The notes: a model not told the origin generated them from the sequence alone. A stretch of DNA of 15,337 nucleotides from CADEDV01 sp036374495 (GCA_965652975.1 CBFGYO010000100.1:1-15337), one strand, 5' to 3'; counted from the stretch's first letter, positions 1-7,507 are shown. Numbers and translations are program-made.

Positions 1-89
1 CTAAAGGTATCATCGATCGACTGATGACGTTCGACGAGTATCTCTCCGACGAGCGCGTCAAAGCGCTTAAGGAAGATATGTACAAATAA
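1..89 (+). CDS. 3' end of an unidentified gene (partial)
   Basis: An open frame enters from the left edge in the phase of codons starting at position 3 and ends at TAA 87-89. It gives 28 residues ending in KEDMYK. The tail is charged and helix-like, without a membrane segment. Codons are mostly C/G-ending (ATC, TTC, GAC, CTC, CGC, GTC), unlike the more AT-ending spacers. This fits a real, perhaps well-expressed gene. I do not recognise the family from so short a tail. It is convergent with the gene ending at 213, and the palindrome at 91-210 begins 2 bp after its stop. Confidence 0.7.
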   Translation, partial: KGIIDRLMTFDEYLSDERVKALKEDMYK

Positions 90-90
90 T

Positions 91-210
91 CTATGTTGAT
101 CTTTGTGCCTATGATCTATGTGGTAAAACTATGGTTTCGACTATCGGTACTTTCTGAGTAGGGAAGCCATAGTCTTACCACATAGATCATAGGCACATAG
201 ATCATCATAG
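91..210. repeat. Large imperfect inverted repeat between convergent genes, possible bidirectional terminator
   Basis: The arms are 91-134 and 167-210, 44 bp each. By hand alignment they are complementary except at three positions (arm positions 6, 13 and 37). The 32-base loop is 135-166. Each arm carries CTATG-type words around a shared core, CCTATGATCTATGTGGTAA. The element fills the gap between the stop at 89 and the stop at 215. A transcript from either side would fold into a long hairpin, so it can act as a bidirectional terminator. Its size and near-identity also fit a dispersed palindromic repeat of the kind seen between genes in this phylum. Copy number cannot be judged from one window. 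Confidence 0.85.
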
Positions 211-212
211 TT

Positions 213-863
213 TTACAGTACATGCAGGACTACGGAGGGAATATAAGTGCGGGTAGAATCACCTTTTGATCGCATGCTGAAGCAATCGAGCGCAATAGTA
301 AAGTCAGACCTTAAATTTTTGATCATCTCTCTTTGGTTAGCAGACAACACCGGGTAACTATTCCATTCCGAATAAATTATTTCCTCATTAATGTCTTTGT
401 CCTTACCTCGCAATAGCATAAACCTGTAGCTGTGTGGTATAAGGTTGTGTTTATAATAACAACCTGGTAATTTAATTGATACTTTGGTATTCGCAAGTAG
501 TTCATCCAGGCTGACCCATTGCTTTTGAATATTTCCAATTAGGGGCACGGGCTCTGGAAGCTTATCTACCGTAAATGGTTTTCGATCTACGACCTTATTA
601 TTCTTACTAAAATATACGATACAGCTATCACCCGCATAGGGCTTAATGATATACTCCCTTGCATTAATTCTTTCCAGGAGACCGTTCACTACTCTTATTG
701 AATCAAATTTACCGGTACCTGTTATCAGCATCCAGTTTTCCACACCTACATACACGATTTTCTTTGAGGTATCGGTCAGGCTTTGGTTAACTACATTGAT
801 CTGGCTGATTGCAAATAGTGGAGTCAAACACGATATCAGGCTGGTAAGCACCAAATGGTTCAT
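213..863 (-). CDS. Secreted protein resembling the C-terminal domains of GldM (type IX secretion/gliding)
   Basis: 216 residues. Residues 1-20 (MNHLVLTSLISCLTPLFAIS) look like a cleavable signal peptide, so the product is probably periplasmic. The remainder resembles the two C-terminal periplasmic domains of GldM. An Ig-like part contains VYVGVENWMLI and ends in KLPEPVPLIG, comparable to the VLYIGVxNPVxI and RVPDPVPKIG signatures of GldM. A second part ends with GDSTRTYIPSVVLHVL, comparable to the GPDGTxRxLPSI ending. The N-terminal transmembrane helix and helical bundle of true GldM (about 500 residues) are absent, so this is not the motor component itself. It stands alone, convergent with the fragment at 1-89 and divergent from the permease at 1209. 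The family call is from remembered motifs; the role is unknown. Confidence 0.72.
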   Translation of the reverse strand: MNHLVLTSLISCLTPLFAISQINVVNQSLTDTSKKIVYVGVENWMLITGTGKFDSIRVVNGLLERINAREYIIKPYAGDSCIVYFSKNNKVVDRKPFTVDKLPEPVPLIGNIQKQWVSLDELLANTKVSIKLPGCYYKHNLIPHSYRFMLLRGKDKDINEEIIYSEWNSYPVLSANQREMIKNLRSDFTIALDCFSMRSKGDSTRTYIPSVVLHVL

Positions 864-1208
864 AAAGGTTTATTAAGCCGGTATTTGAAGAGGGTTGAGT
901 CCGGGTCTGAAAAACGGAAAAATACGATATTTAGATGTGATTAAAAATAAATTAAGAGGGTATTGATTGGGCCAATACTTCTCTATATATTCGTGGCCAC
1001 AAGCAAGTTCTTACCGCCAGTTCTGGTAGTCCATTTCCTACCGTACCTGTTAATCTTCCGGGAAAGACTAGTATCCGGGCCGGGAGTATGTCCGCAAATG
1101 CGGAGATTCGGGTTGAAACCAGAAATAAAGATTTTAACCCCGTCAGCAATGTCGGGGTTTTTTTATGTAATGATGTACTCAGCCCTGAAACAGGTATATT
1201 CATAGTTT
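864..1208. other. Divergent intergenic region with candidate structured leader RNA upstream of the permease
   Basis: No convincing gene in 345 bp. A plus-strand promoter-like pair is TTG 963-965, 20 bp, then TATATTCG 986-993, one mismatch from the TAnnTTTG consensus. Downstream are short inverted repeats. GTATTG/CAATAC (960-965/974-979) overlaps the promoter. TCCGC/GCGGA (1091-1095/1100-1104) has a 4-base loop. GGTT/AACC flanks 1111-1120. An intrinsic terminator follows at 1136-1164. A transcript starting near 1000 would be about 165 nt and end 45 bp before the permease start. That fits a terminated leader (attenuator or riboswitch) or a small RNA. I recognise no known riboswitch consensus. 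Confidence 0.45.
1136..1164 (+). terminator. Intrinsic terminator 5' of the permease gene
   Basis: Stem AACCCCG (1136-1142) pairs with CGGGGTT (1153-1159) around a 10-base loop, then a T run to 1164. It points plus, toward the permease start at 1209. It is not at the end of any visible plus-strand gene, so it must terminate a leader or a small RNA. Confidence 0.75.
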
Positions 1209-2654
1209 ATGAGCCACCAAAACTCACTGCAAAAAAAAATCGGCCTTTGGGCCGCCACATCTATTGTTGCCGGAAGTATAATTGGGTCGGGAGTGTTTAT
1301 GAAGCCAGCCACCATGGCTGCGCAATTAGGATCGCCGATATGGTTGACATTGGTATGGGTAATCGCCGGCATTTTCTCCTTATTCGGCGCACTCATTTAT
1401 GCTGAGCTCGGAGCCATGATGCCACGTACAGGTGGTATTTATGTTTATTTCCGGGAGATGTTTGGCGAGTTTGTCGCTTTTCTTTATGGGTGGGCTGCAT
1501 TTGCCGTAATCAATACTGCAGCCGTCGCCGCTATCTCGTTCGTTTGTGCGCAGTATGCTGATTATTTTTTACAGCTACCACGATTTTCTCCTGATATGGA
1601 ACAATCCTATGTATGGTCAATTCCTTTTATCGGCGATCTGCACCCATTGGAAAATTTTGGGGTAAAGATGCTGGCGATATTTTTTGTATTGTTTTTTTCC
1701 TGGCTTAATTACCGGAGTGTAAAAGCAGGAAGTTCCTTTCAGCTTATTTCCACAATCATCAAGATGGTGGTGATAGCAGCACTTGTGTTTGGAATATTTT
1801 TTTCAGGTGAGGGTTCCTTGCGTCATTTTGTAACTGCAGAGCAACCGAAAACGGGTGTTGGCCTCCTTCAGGGAATTATTGTAGCAATGACCGGAGCTTT
1901 TTTTGCCTATGATGGATGGATCAATATAACCTTCATGGCAGGAGAGATCAAGCAGCCACAAAGCAATATTCCTAAAAGTCTGTTCTTTGGAGTGTTTACT
2001 TGTATTGCAGTCTATTTATTGGTAAACCAGGCCTACCTCTATGCATTGCCTATCGAGCAAATGGCCACCTCACCACTTGTAGCATCGGACGCTATAGCTG
2101 TTGTATTGGGCAATACCAGCGGCGCCATCGTTGCTGCACTCATCGTCATATGCACTTTTGGTGCACTCAATGGCAATATCATGGCTACTACGCGTATCAC
2201 GTATGCAATGGGTAAGGATAAAGTATTTATACCCTGGACAGGAAAGGAACATAAGCGATACAATACTCCGGGCAATGCACTCTGGCTGCATGCTATCTGG
2301 ACGAGTTTGTTTATCATATCCGGTTCATTCGATATGCTGGCTGATATGTTTGTATTCATATCATGGGTGGCGTATGGAGTGGGTGCGGTCGGTATATTCC
2401 TTTTGCGCCGTAAAATGCCGAACGTACCAAGGCCTTACAAGATTTGGGGTTACCCCATCGTTCCATTGCTATTTATCGCTTTTACTACCTTCTATCTTTT
2501 TTTCACCCTCTGGAGCGATGTAAGTAATTACCTGGCAGGCAGACAACCCGTCATCAATTCTGTATTTGGGATTTTGCTCACCGCAATCGGGATACCCCTA
2601 TTCTTTTACTATAGAATGAAAAGTGAAAGGGGAGAGATAAAAGATAAAAACTAA
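1209..2654 (+). CDS. APC-superfamily amino-acid permease
   Basis: 481 residues, about 12 hydrophobic segments, inner membrane. The first segment carries GSIIGSGVF at residues 22-30, the glycine-rich unwound-helix motif that binds the amino-acid backbone in APC transporters. Other typical stretches are YAELGAMMPRTGGIYVY after helix 2 and the RRKMPNVPRPYKIWGYPIVP loop before the last helices. The length is normal for LAT/SteT-like amino-acid exchangers or APA-type permeases. Substrate cannot be assigned. The start ATG at 1209 leaves the usual short cytoplasmic N-tail. The last dozen residues (MKSERGEIKDKN) are encoded by a 7-bp repeat array, so this tail is probably variable. Expression may depend on read-through of the terminator at 1136-1164. 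Confidence 0.93.
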   Translation: MSHQNSLQKKIGLWAATSIVAGSIIGSGVFMKPATMAAQLGSPIWLTLVWVIAGIFSLFGALIYAELGAMMPRTGGIYVYFREMFGEFVAFLYGWAAFAVINTAAVAAISFVCAQYADYFLQLPRFSPDMEQSYVWSIPFIGDLHPLENFGVKMLAIFFVLFFSWLNYRSVKAGSSFQLISTIIKMVVIAALVFGIFFSGEGSLRHFVTAEQPKTGVGLLQGIIVAMTGAFFAYDGWINITFMAGEIKQPQSNIPKSLFFGVFTCIAVYLLVNQAYLYALPIEQMATSPLVASDAIAVVLGNTSGAIVAALIVICTFGALNGNIMATTRITYAMGKDKVFIPWTGKEHKRYNTPGNALWLHAIWTSLFIISGSFDMLADMFVFISWVAYGVGAVGIFLLRRKMPNVPRPYKIWGYPIVPLLFIAFTTFYLFFTLWSDVSNYLAGRQPVINSVFGILLTAIGIPLFFYYRMKSERGEIKDKN

Positions 2655-2670
2655 AAGGTAAAAGACAAAA
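2615..2670. repeat. Degenerate 7-bp tandem repeat over the permease 3' end
   Basis: Read in 7-base steps from 2615, eight consecutive units remain in phase and are A/G-rich. They run AATGAAA, AGTGAAA, GGGGAGA, GATAAAA twice, ACTAAAA, GGTAAAA, GACAAAA. The array spans the permease stop codon (2652-2654). Less regular heptads (CAACTCA, AAACTCA) follow at 2678-2691. A 7-bp unit is not a multiple of three, so unit gain or loss would change the protein's C-terminal tail and stop. Confidence 0.75.
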
Positions 2671-2787
2671 GTTCTTTCAACTCAAAACTCACTCCCTGTG
2701 CCCTTTGTAATAAATCGAGAAAGCCACACGAACAAATTAATATAAGCAACAACCACTCGGTCATTGCCTCTCACCTCGAGGCAAGAA

Positions 2788-2836
2788 GCCTGTAGCCTGC
2801 AGCTTGTAGCTCGAAGCTCGAAGCTCGAGGCTCTTC
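2788..2836. repeat. Second 7-bp tandem repeat (GCYTGYA / GCTCGAA type)
   Basis: Seven in-phase units run from 2788 to 2836: GCCTGTA, GCCTGCA, GCTTGTA, GCTCGAA twice, GCTCGAG, GCTCTTC. The array ends at the base before the stop codon (2837-2839) of the minus-strand regulator. The rest of the 2655-2836 spacer between the two convergent genes shows no clear intrinsic terminator, apart from a weak GCCTC/GAGGC pairing at 2766-2770/2778-2782. Confidence 0.85.
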
Positions 2837-4282
2837 CTACATCATCTTCCTAATCAGCTTCCCCAACATCATCAACCCATAATCTGCATCATCATCCCAG
2901 GGTTTGCCGAAACTGATTCGGATACAATTGCTATGATCGCAGCTTGCTGAAAAAATTTTTCCCGGTACAATAGAAATATTATGCTTCATAGCTTCCGTAC
3001 GTAATTTAAAAGCATTTACCTTCTTATTCAACTGCACCCACAATACAAACCCACCATGAGGACGCGATACCTTACTGTCTTCCGGAAAATAATCGATAAT
3101 CGCCTGCATATAACGGAGGCATTGCGTATGTAAGGCCTTCCTGAGAAATTTCAGGTGATACTCGTAACGCCCGTTCTGAAGAAAATGTGCAATAGCAGCC
3201 TGGGTAAGTGTTGGTGAACTGATATTATTTATGCGTTTGAGCTGTTTCACCTTATCGAAAAACTTGCCGGGTATGGTCCATCCTATGCGATAGCCGGGCG
3301 ACAGTGATTTTGAAAGTGATGAACAATGCATTACCATTCCTTTGGTGTCATAATATTTGCAGGTATGTGGCCTGTTCTTTCCAAAATACAATTCGCCGTA
3401 AATATCATCTTCTATCAGCGGTATATTATGTTTGGTAATGAGCTCTACCAGTTCCTTTTTCTTTTCATCAGGCATACAGCCACCAAGAGGGTTATTAAAA
3501 TTCGGGATTACAACAACTGCCTTGATTGGAAATTTTTTGATAGCATCTTTGAAACAGTCAAGCTCAAATCCCGTTACGGGACACGAGGATATCTCCACCA
3601 CTTTCAATCCCATCGATTCGATGGCCTGGTACACACCGAAATAATTAGGTGACTCTACCGCAACGGTATCGCCATATTGTGTCACGGCCTTAAGGCAAAG
3701 GGTAATTGCTTCCAGGCAGCCGGAAGTAACAATCACTTCATCAGGCTTTACTTTACCGCCCCAGTTAAAGGAGAGCTTTGCTATTTGCTTGCGCAATTCC
3801 ATATTGCCCTGCGTATTTTCATATTGAATACAATGATCCCTGCCATTACGCAACGCATACATCACGGACTTGTTGATTTTTGCGGCAGGCAATAAGGAGA
3901 TGTGCGGTACTGCCAATGCAAAATTGATAAGCTTCTTATTTTCCGAAATGATATCGTTATAAATGGAGGCAATCATTTCTTTCACACTTACCTCGTGCGA
4001 GAGTGTATCTGGTGGTAATATCTGCGGCAATTCTGGAAAACGTCGCTGACTGAAACGAACGTAGTACCCGGATTTGGGACGAGACTCAATCAGGCCCTTG
4101 CCTTCCAGGTGATAATATGCCTGGAAGGCAGTGCCCATGCTTATGCCATATTCATCACTTAATACACGGACGGATGGAAGTTTGTCGCCAATCTTCAACA
4201 CATCATCCGCAATCATTTTTTCGAGGCCTTCCGCCACTTGCATATACAAATGATCGGTAGCAGTTGTATCGTTTTTGCGCAT
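2837..4282 (-). CDS. MocR-type transcriptional regulator (GntR wHTH fused to class I aminotransferase domain)
   Basis: 481 residues, the usual MocR length. Residues 10-76 form a GntR winged helix: KLPSVRVLSDEYGIS, then the wing ending SRPKSGYYV. A linker to about residue 115 joins a fold-type I aminotransferase-like domain. In it I see the NPLGG region with N264, D292 and Y295 in EDDIY, the PLP lysine K325 in SSLSK, phosphate-site R332 in SPGYRIGW, and carboxylate-binding R455 in CIRISFG. All PLP-site residues are present, so cofactor binding is likely. Such proteins use PLP with an amino acid or amine as effector. The gene is divergent from the transporter operon at 4457, its probable target. 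A good promoter just upstream carries a direct repeat suggesting autoregulation. The effector is unknown; nothing shows it is PdxR or GabR. Confidence 0.93.
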   Translation of the reverse strand: MRKNDTTATDHLYMQVAEGLEKMIADDVLKIGDKLPSVRVLSDEYGISMGTAFQAYYHLEGKGLIESRPKSGYYVRFSQRRFPELPQILPPDTLSHEVSVKEMIASIYNDIISENKKLINFALAVPHISLLPAAKINKSVMYALRNGRDHCIQYENTQGNMELRKQIAKLSFNWGGKVKPDEVIVTSGCLEAITLCLKAVTQYGDTVAVESPNYFGVYQAIESMGLKVVEISSCPVTGFELDCFKDAIKKFPIKAVVVIPNFNNPLGGCMPDEKKKELVELITKHNIPLIEDDIYGELYFGKNRPHTCKYYDTKGMVMHCSSLSKSLSPGYRIGWTIPGKFFDKVKQLKRINNISSPTLTQAAIAHFLQNGRYEYHLKFLRKALHTQCLRYMQAIIDYFPEDSKVSRPHGGFVLWVQLNKKVNAFKLRTEAMKHNISIVPGKIFSASCDHSNCIRISFGKPWDDDADYGLMMLGKLIRKMM

Positions 4283-4304
4283 ATGTTAAAAAATCTGATC
4301 TAGT

Positions 4305-4336
4305 CAAAAATACAAAAACTGAATCTGTTTTTTCAA
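4305..4336 (-). promoter_or_regulatory. Bacteroidota-type promoter of the MocR gene
   Basis: On the minus strand TTG (complement of 4334-4336) lies 21 bp before TATTTTTG (complement of 4305-4312), an exact TAnnTTTG match. The start codon at 4282 lies about 20 bp downstream. A direct repeat AATCTG (plus-strand 4292-4297 and 4322-4327, 30 bp apart) brackets the -7 box. Direct-repeat operators around promoters are typical for MocR regulators. Confidence 0.55.
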
Positions 4337-4405
4337 GAATTTTCTTTCAAAATTTGTACAGTCGTTTCATCCACCCCTGTCCATTTAGTGAAGCCTGGAA
4401 AAAAA

Positions 4406-4423
4406 CATCGTGAAAAAACGATG
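4406..4423. promoter_or_regulatory. Short palindrome upstream of the transporter operon
   Basis: CATCGT (4406-4411) and ACGATG (4418-4423) are a perfect 6-bp inverted repeat around GAAAAA, ending 33 bp before the transporter ATG. It could be an operator half of the shared regulatory region or a 5' UTR hairpin. No convincing TAnnTTTG box for the plus-strand operon was found in 4283-4456. Confidence 0.35.
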
Positions 4424-4456
4424 AGGAATTGTATTGTTCAAAATGAATAACGGATC

Positions 4457-5353
4457 ATGAAAAAAGAATTACAAAAAGCCTATATAGCACTGGCACTTGT
4501 CAGTTTCTTTTGGGGTACGACATATATCGCAGCCCGCATAGGCGCACAGAATATGCCCGGGTTGTTTGTATCGGGTATACGGCAGTTTTTATCGGGCCTG
4601 ATACTCGTAAGTTATTTCCTGATACGCGGATATCGATTGCCAGGCTGGGCCATCATGAAGAAAATAACCATACAAAGTATTTTCCTTCTTTGTATTGCCA
4701 ACGGCTTGCTTACCTGGTCTGTCGAATATATCAGTGGTGGGCTTGCTGCAATCATAGCGGCCTTGGTACCTTTGTTTATCGCCCTCTTTACGGTATGGCT
4801 GTCTAAATGTGCCCGCGTTTCAAAATGGATGGTTGTTGGTTTGATTACCGGGTTTGCCGGGATATTGATCATTTTTTATGACTACCTCGCACAGATGCAG
4901 GATAGAGCATTTTTATTAGGTGTGGTACTTGCAGTAGTGTCTACCCTGTCGTGGTCGTTTGGTACCGTGTATAGTTCAAAACAAAAGCCACCCATCGATG
5001 TATTGTTCAATGTGGGTTTGCAGATGCTCATCGCCGGCATAATGGTATTAATAGCATGTGCCATCACCGGGAAATATGTAAGCCTTGCATCGATACAGCA
5101 GGATTCATGGCTGGTGTTGTTATACCTTATCGTATTTGGATCGCTGGTAGCATACACGGCGTATGTATTTGTAATAACCAAATTGCCTCCGACACAAGTA
5201 TCCGTATACGCTTACATCAATCCAATTGTAGCGGTGCTACTCGGTTGGCTGCTGCTGTCTGAGAAAATGAATGTACACATGATACTGGGTACTATAGTTA
5301 CCCTGGGAGGAATCTACCTTGTAAACCGCGAAACCAAAAAAGTTAAACTATGA
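4457..5353 (+). CDS. EamA/DMT-family transporter (RhaT/YdcZ-like metabolite exporter)
   Basis: 298 residues with ten hydrophobic segments in two EamA repeats, roughly residues 8-135 and 150-290. Repeat 1 begins ALVSFFWGTTYIAARIG; repeat 2 shows STLSWSFGTVYSSKQ and VSVYAYINPIVAVLLGWLLLSE, both characteristic of the family. Inner membrane. Many DMT members export amino acids or related metabolites, but the substrate is not predictable here. It is the first gene of a compact operon: its TGA stop overlaps the ATG of the acetyltransferase (ATGA, 5350-5353), implying translational coupling. Divergent from a MocR regulator, a common arrangement for this transporter family. Confidence 0.93.
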   Translation: MKKELQKAYIALALVSFFWGTTYIAARIGAQNMPGLFVSGIRQFLSGLILVSYFLIRGYRLPGWAIMKKITIQSIFLLCIANGLLTWSVEYISGGLAAIIAALVPLFIALFTVWLSKCARVSKWMVVGLITGFAGILIIFYDYLAQMQDRAFLLGVVLAVVSTLSWSFGTVYSSKQKPPIDVLFNVGLQMLIAGIMVLIACAITGKYVSLASIQQDSWLVLLYLIVFGSLVAYTAYVFVITKLPPTQVSVYAYINPIVAVLLGWLLLSEKMNVHMILGTIVTLGGIYLVNRETKKVKL

Positions 5354-6390
5354 GCCAGATTCAAATTGTCAATTATGAACCGCATCATCAGCGGGATTTT
5401 GAAAAATTCAATCGTGCATGGATCGAGGAATTATTTGAAATGGAACCCGTGGATGAGTGGGTGCTTACTAATCCCGAAAAAGCTATTCTTGAGCCGGGTG
5501 GCAGCATCCTGATGGCGTTGTACGATGGCGTGGTAGCGGGCACGGTTGGTTTGCGCAAAGTTGATAATGCTACTTATGAGTTTACAAAGATGGCCGTTGA
5601 CAGCGAGTATCGTCGCAAAGGAATTGCGGAAGCACTCACCTATGCAAGTTTTGAAGCTGCTAAAAAACTCGGGGCCAATAAAGTCATTCTTTATTCGAAT
5701 ACAAAAAATGCAGGTGCAATCAAATTGTATGAAAAGATCGGCTTCAGGCATGTACCTGTTGAAAACGATGTATACAAGAGAGCGAACGTAAAAATGGAGA
5801 TGGATATACTGCCGGTAATCCGTGCTGATGTATCGCACGCTGCCACAATAGCTACTATAGGTAAAAAATCTTTTCGTCATGCATTCGAGCATTTGTTTGA
5901 AAGCAAGGAAAACCTGCTTGAATACCTGGAATACACGTATGATCCTGTGAAACTGGCAAAGAGTATTCGCAAAGTGAACAATATTTATTTCCTGGTTTGG
6001 TATGAAGGCCAGGCGGTTGGTTTTGCTAAAGTCAGGAAGTTTTCACTCAACCCGCATCTTGCACTACCGGTTCAAATGGAACTGCAAAAAATATACATTT
6101 TGCCCGAGTTCCAAGGTACAGGAGCGGGAAGTTTATTGATGTTGGCGATCAAGGAATTTGCCAGGGAAATAAGCCCTGACTATATCTGGCTCGACACACA
6201 TACCAGCAATGAAAAAGCAATTCGCTTTTATGAGAGAAATGGTTTCAGGAGAATAGGCCACCATCAATTCATGATCGGGCCACAGCAATTCGATTATCAT
6301 GTAATGGCGCTGCCTGTTACGGCAAGCGACTTGCAACATCCATCGGCAAACAAATCAGCATTATACCATCAGGCTATTGGCCAGCAATAA
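5350..6390 (+). CDS. Tandem GNAT acetyltransferase with PaiA-like C-terminal half
   Basis: 346 residues, two complete GNAT domains. Domain 1 (about 3-152) has the acetyl-CoA P-loop motif RRKGIA at 88-93 and IKLYEKIGFRHV. With its FNRAWIEELFE and NPEKAILEPGG segments it resembles the GNAT half of MarR-GNAT proteins. Domain 2 (about 155-321) has QGTGAG at 255-260 and IRFYERNGFRRIGHHQFMIG. Its layout (F-AFEHLF, WLDTHTSNEKA, GHHQFMIG...DYHVMA) resembles B. subtilis PaiA, a polyamine N-acetyltransferase. Both halves look competent. The last 25 residues are a low-complexity tail. It overlaps the transporter by 4 bp, and ilvE starts 16 bp after its stop. The acetyl-acceptor is an inference: an amine or amino acid, given the neighbours. 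Double GNATs such as MshD exist, but I see no specific likeness. Confidence 0.88.
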   Translation: MSQIQIVNYEPHHQRDFEKFNRAWIEELFEMEPVDEWVLTNPEKAILEPGGSILMALYDGVVAGTVGLRKVDNATYEFTKMAVDSEYRRKGIAEALTYASFEAAKKLGANKVILYSNTKNAGAIKLYEKIGFRHVPVENDVYKRANVKMEMDILPVIRADVSHAATIATIGKKSFRHAFEHLFESKENLLEYLEYTYDPVKLAKSIRKVNNIYFLVWYEGQAVGFAKVRKFSLNPHLALPVQMELQKIYILPEFQGTGAGSLLMLAIKEFAREISPDYIWLDTHTSNEKAIRFYERNGFRRIGHHQFMIGPQQFDYHVMALPVTASDLQHPSANKSALYHQAIGQQ

Positions 6391-6406
6391 ATCAAAACCA
6401 AACATT

Positions 6407-7486
6407 ATGGAATTGCTCACAGAAATTATCGTACGCAAAACAAATCACTCCCGGTTAGGGGAGGTGGATTTTGAAAACCTTGAATTTGGTAAATATGTAG
6501 CAGATCACATGTTGATATGCGACTACAAGGCTACTGGAAATTATTCTTCCGGATGGCAACAGCCGTATGTCGTACCATTTGCCAATCTTTCATTAAACCC
6601 TGCCACACTGGCCCTGCATTACGGCCAAACGGTTTTTGAAGGGATGAAGGCGTTTCGCATGCATAATGGTAAAGTCAATATTTTCCGATTGGAGCGACAT
6701 TACGAACGATTTGGAAAATCGCTTGAACGGATGTGCATGGCCGTACCCCCAAAAGAAGTTTTCGTGGAGGGACTGGTAGCACTGGTAGAAACGGACAAAG
6801 ACTGGATACCACGCAAATCGGGGCAGGCTCTTTATTTACGTCCATTCATGTATGCAAGTGAAGCACGATTTGGAATCAAGGTTTCTGATGAATACCGCTT
6901 TATCGTATTTACAGGCCCCGTACCTGAACTGTATGCTGCACCAATAAAAGTGAAAGTAGAAACGGAATATACAAGGGCAGCACCGGGAGGTACCGGGTTT
7001 GCAAAATGTGGTGGTAATTATGGCGGCGCTTTTTTACCTACGCAGGAAGCAAGAAAAAAAGGTTATGACCAGGTATTATGGACAACGGGCCAGCACGATC
7101 CATTCATTGAAGAATCGGGGATGATGAATGTTTTTTTCGTGATTGATGATACATTAATAACGCCGCCTTTATCAGACACCATTCTTGACGGAATTACCCG
7201 CGATTCATTGCTTGTGCTTAGCAGGGAACTTGGTTTGCAATGTGAAGAAAGAGCAATTTCCGTAGCAGAACTTGAAAAAGCATTCCGGAGCAATACTATT
7301 ACAGAAGCCTTTGGTGCAGGTACGGCCGCCGTTGTAGCGCCGATAGGAACTATTCATATTAACGGGATCGATTACAACCTGCCCGGGTATAGCCATGAAA
7401 GTGTGCTCAACAGGATAAAACAAAGACTGGAAAGAATTCGATTAGGACTGGATGAAGATACCTACGGTTGGAATTATGTCATTTAA
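6407..7486 (+). CDS. ilvE: Branched-chain amino-acid aminotransferase
   Basis: 359 residues from the ATG at 6407. A TTG-initiated extension to 6377 would overlap the acetyltransferase and precede the usual N-terminus, so I reject it. This is a class IV PLP aminotransferase. It transfers amino groups between Leu/Ile/Val and 2-oxoglutarate in the cytoplasm, the last step of synthesis and first of breakdown. Landmarks are HYGQTVFEGMKAFR (71-84), the PLP lysine K200 in GFAKCGGNYGGAF, E236 in EESGMMNVFFV, and EAFGAGTAAVVAPIG (300-314). Length and motifs match the eukaryote-like BCAT subgroup common in Bacteroidota. It is the last gene of the transporter-GNAT unit and ends before a strong terminator. 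Confidence 0.95.
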   Translation: MELLTEIIVRKTNHSRLGEVDFENLEFGKYVADHMLICDYKATGNYSSGWQQPYVVPFANLSLNPATLALHYGQTVFEGMKAFRMHNGKVNIFRLERHYERFGKSLERMCMAVPPKEVFVEGLVALVETDKDWIPRKSGQALYLRPFMYASEARFGIKVSDEYRFIVFTGPVPELYAAPIKVKVETEYTRAAPGGTGFAKCGGNYGGAFLPTQEARKKGYDQVLWTTGQHDPFIEESGMMNVFFVIDDTLITPPLSDTILDGITRDSLLVLSRELGLQCEERAISVAELEKAFRSNTITEAFGAGTAAVVAPIGTIHINGIDYNLPGYSHESVLNRIKQRLERIRLGLDEDTYGWNYVI

Positions 7487-7507
7487 CCTGTTGTAATCTC
7501 CACAAGT

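Noticed and set aside
1089..1120. Possible tRNA remnant: a TCCGC/GCGGA hairpin followed by GGTTGAAACC looks loosely like the variable and T arms of a class II tRNA.
   Set aside because: No acceptor stem, anticodon arm or correctly spaced D arm can be paired with it, and the T-arm lacks the TTCRA core. Not called.
963..1405. Plus- and minus-strand open frames across 952-1405.
   Set aside because: Their translations resemble no protein, they overlap the permease start, and the composition fits a structured spacer.
6377..6406. Upstream TTG start for ilvE.
   Set aside because: It would overlap the acetyltransferase end and add residues not typical of BCAT; ATG 6407 fits better.
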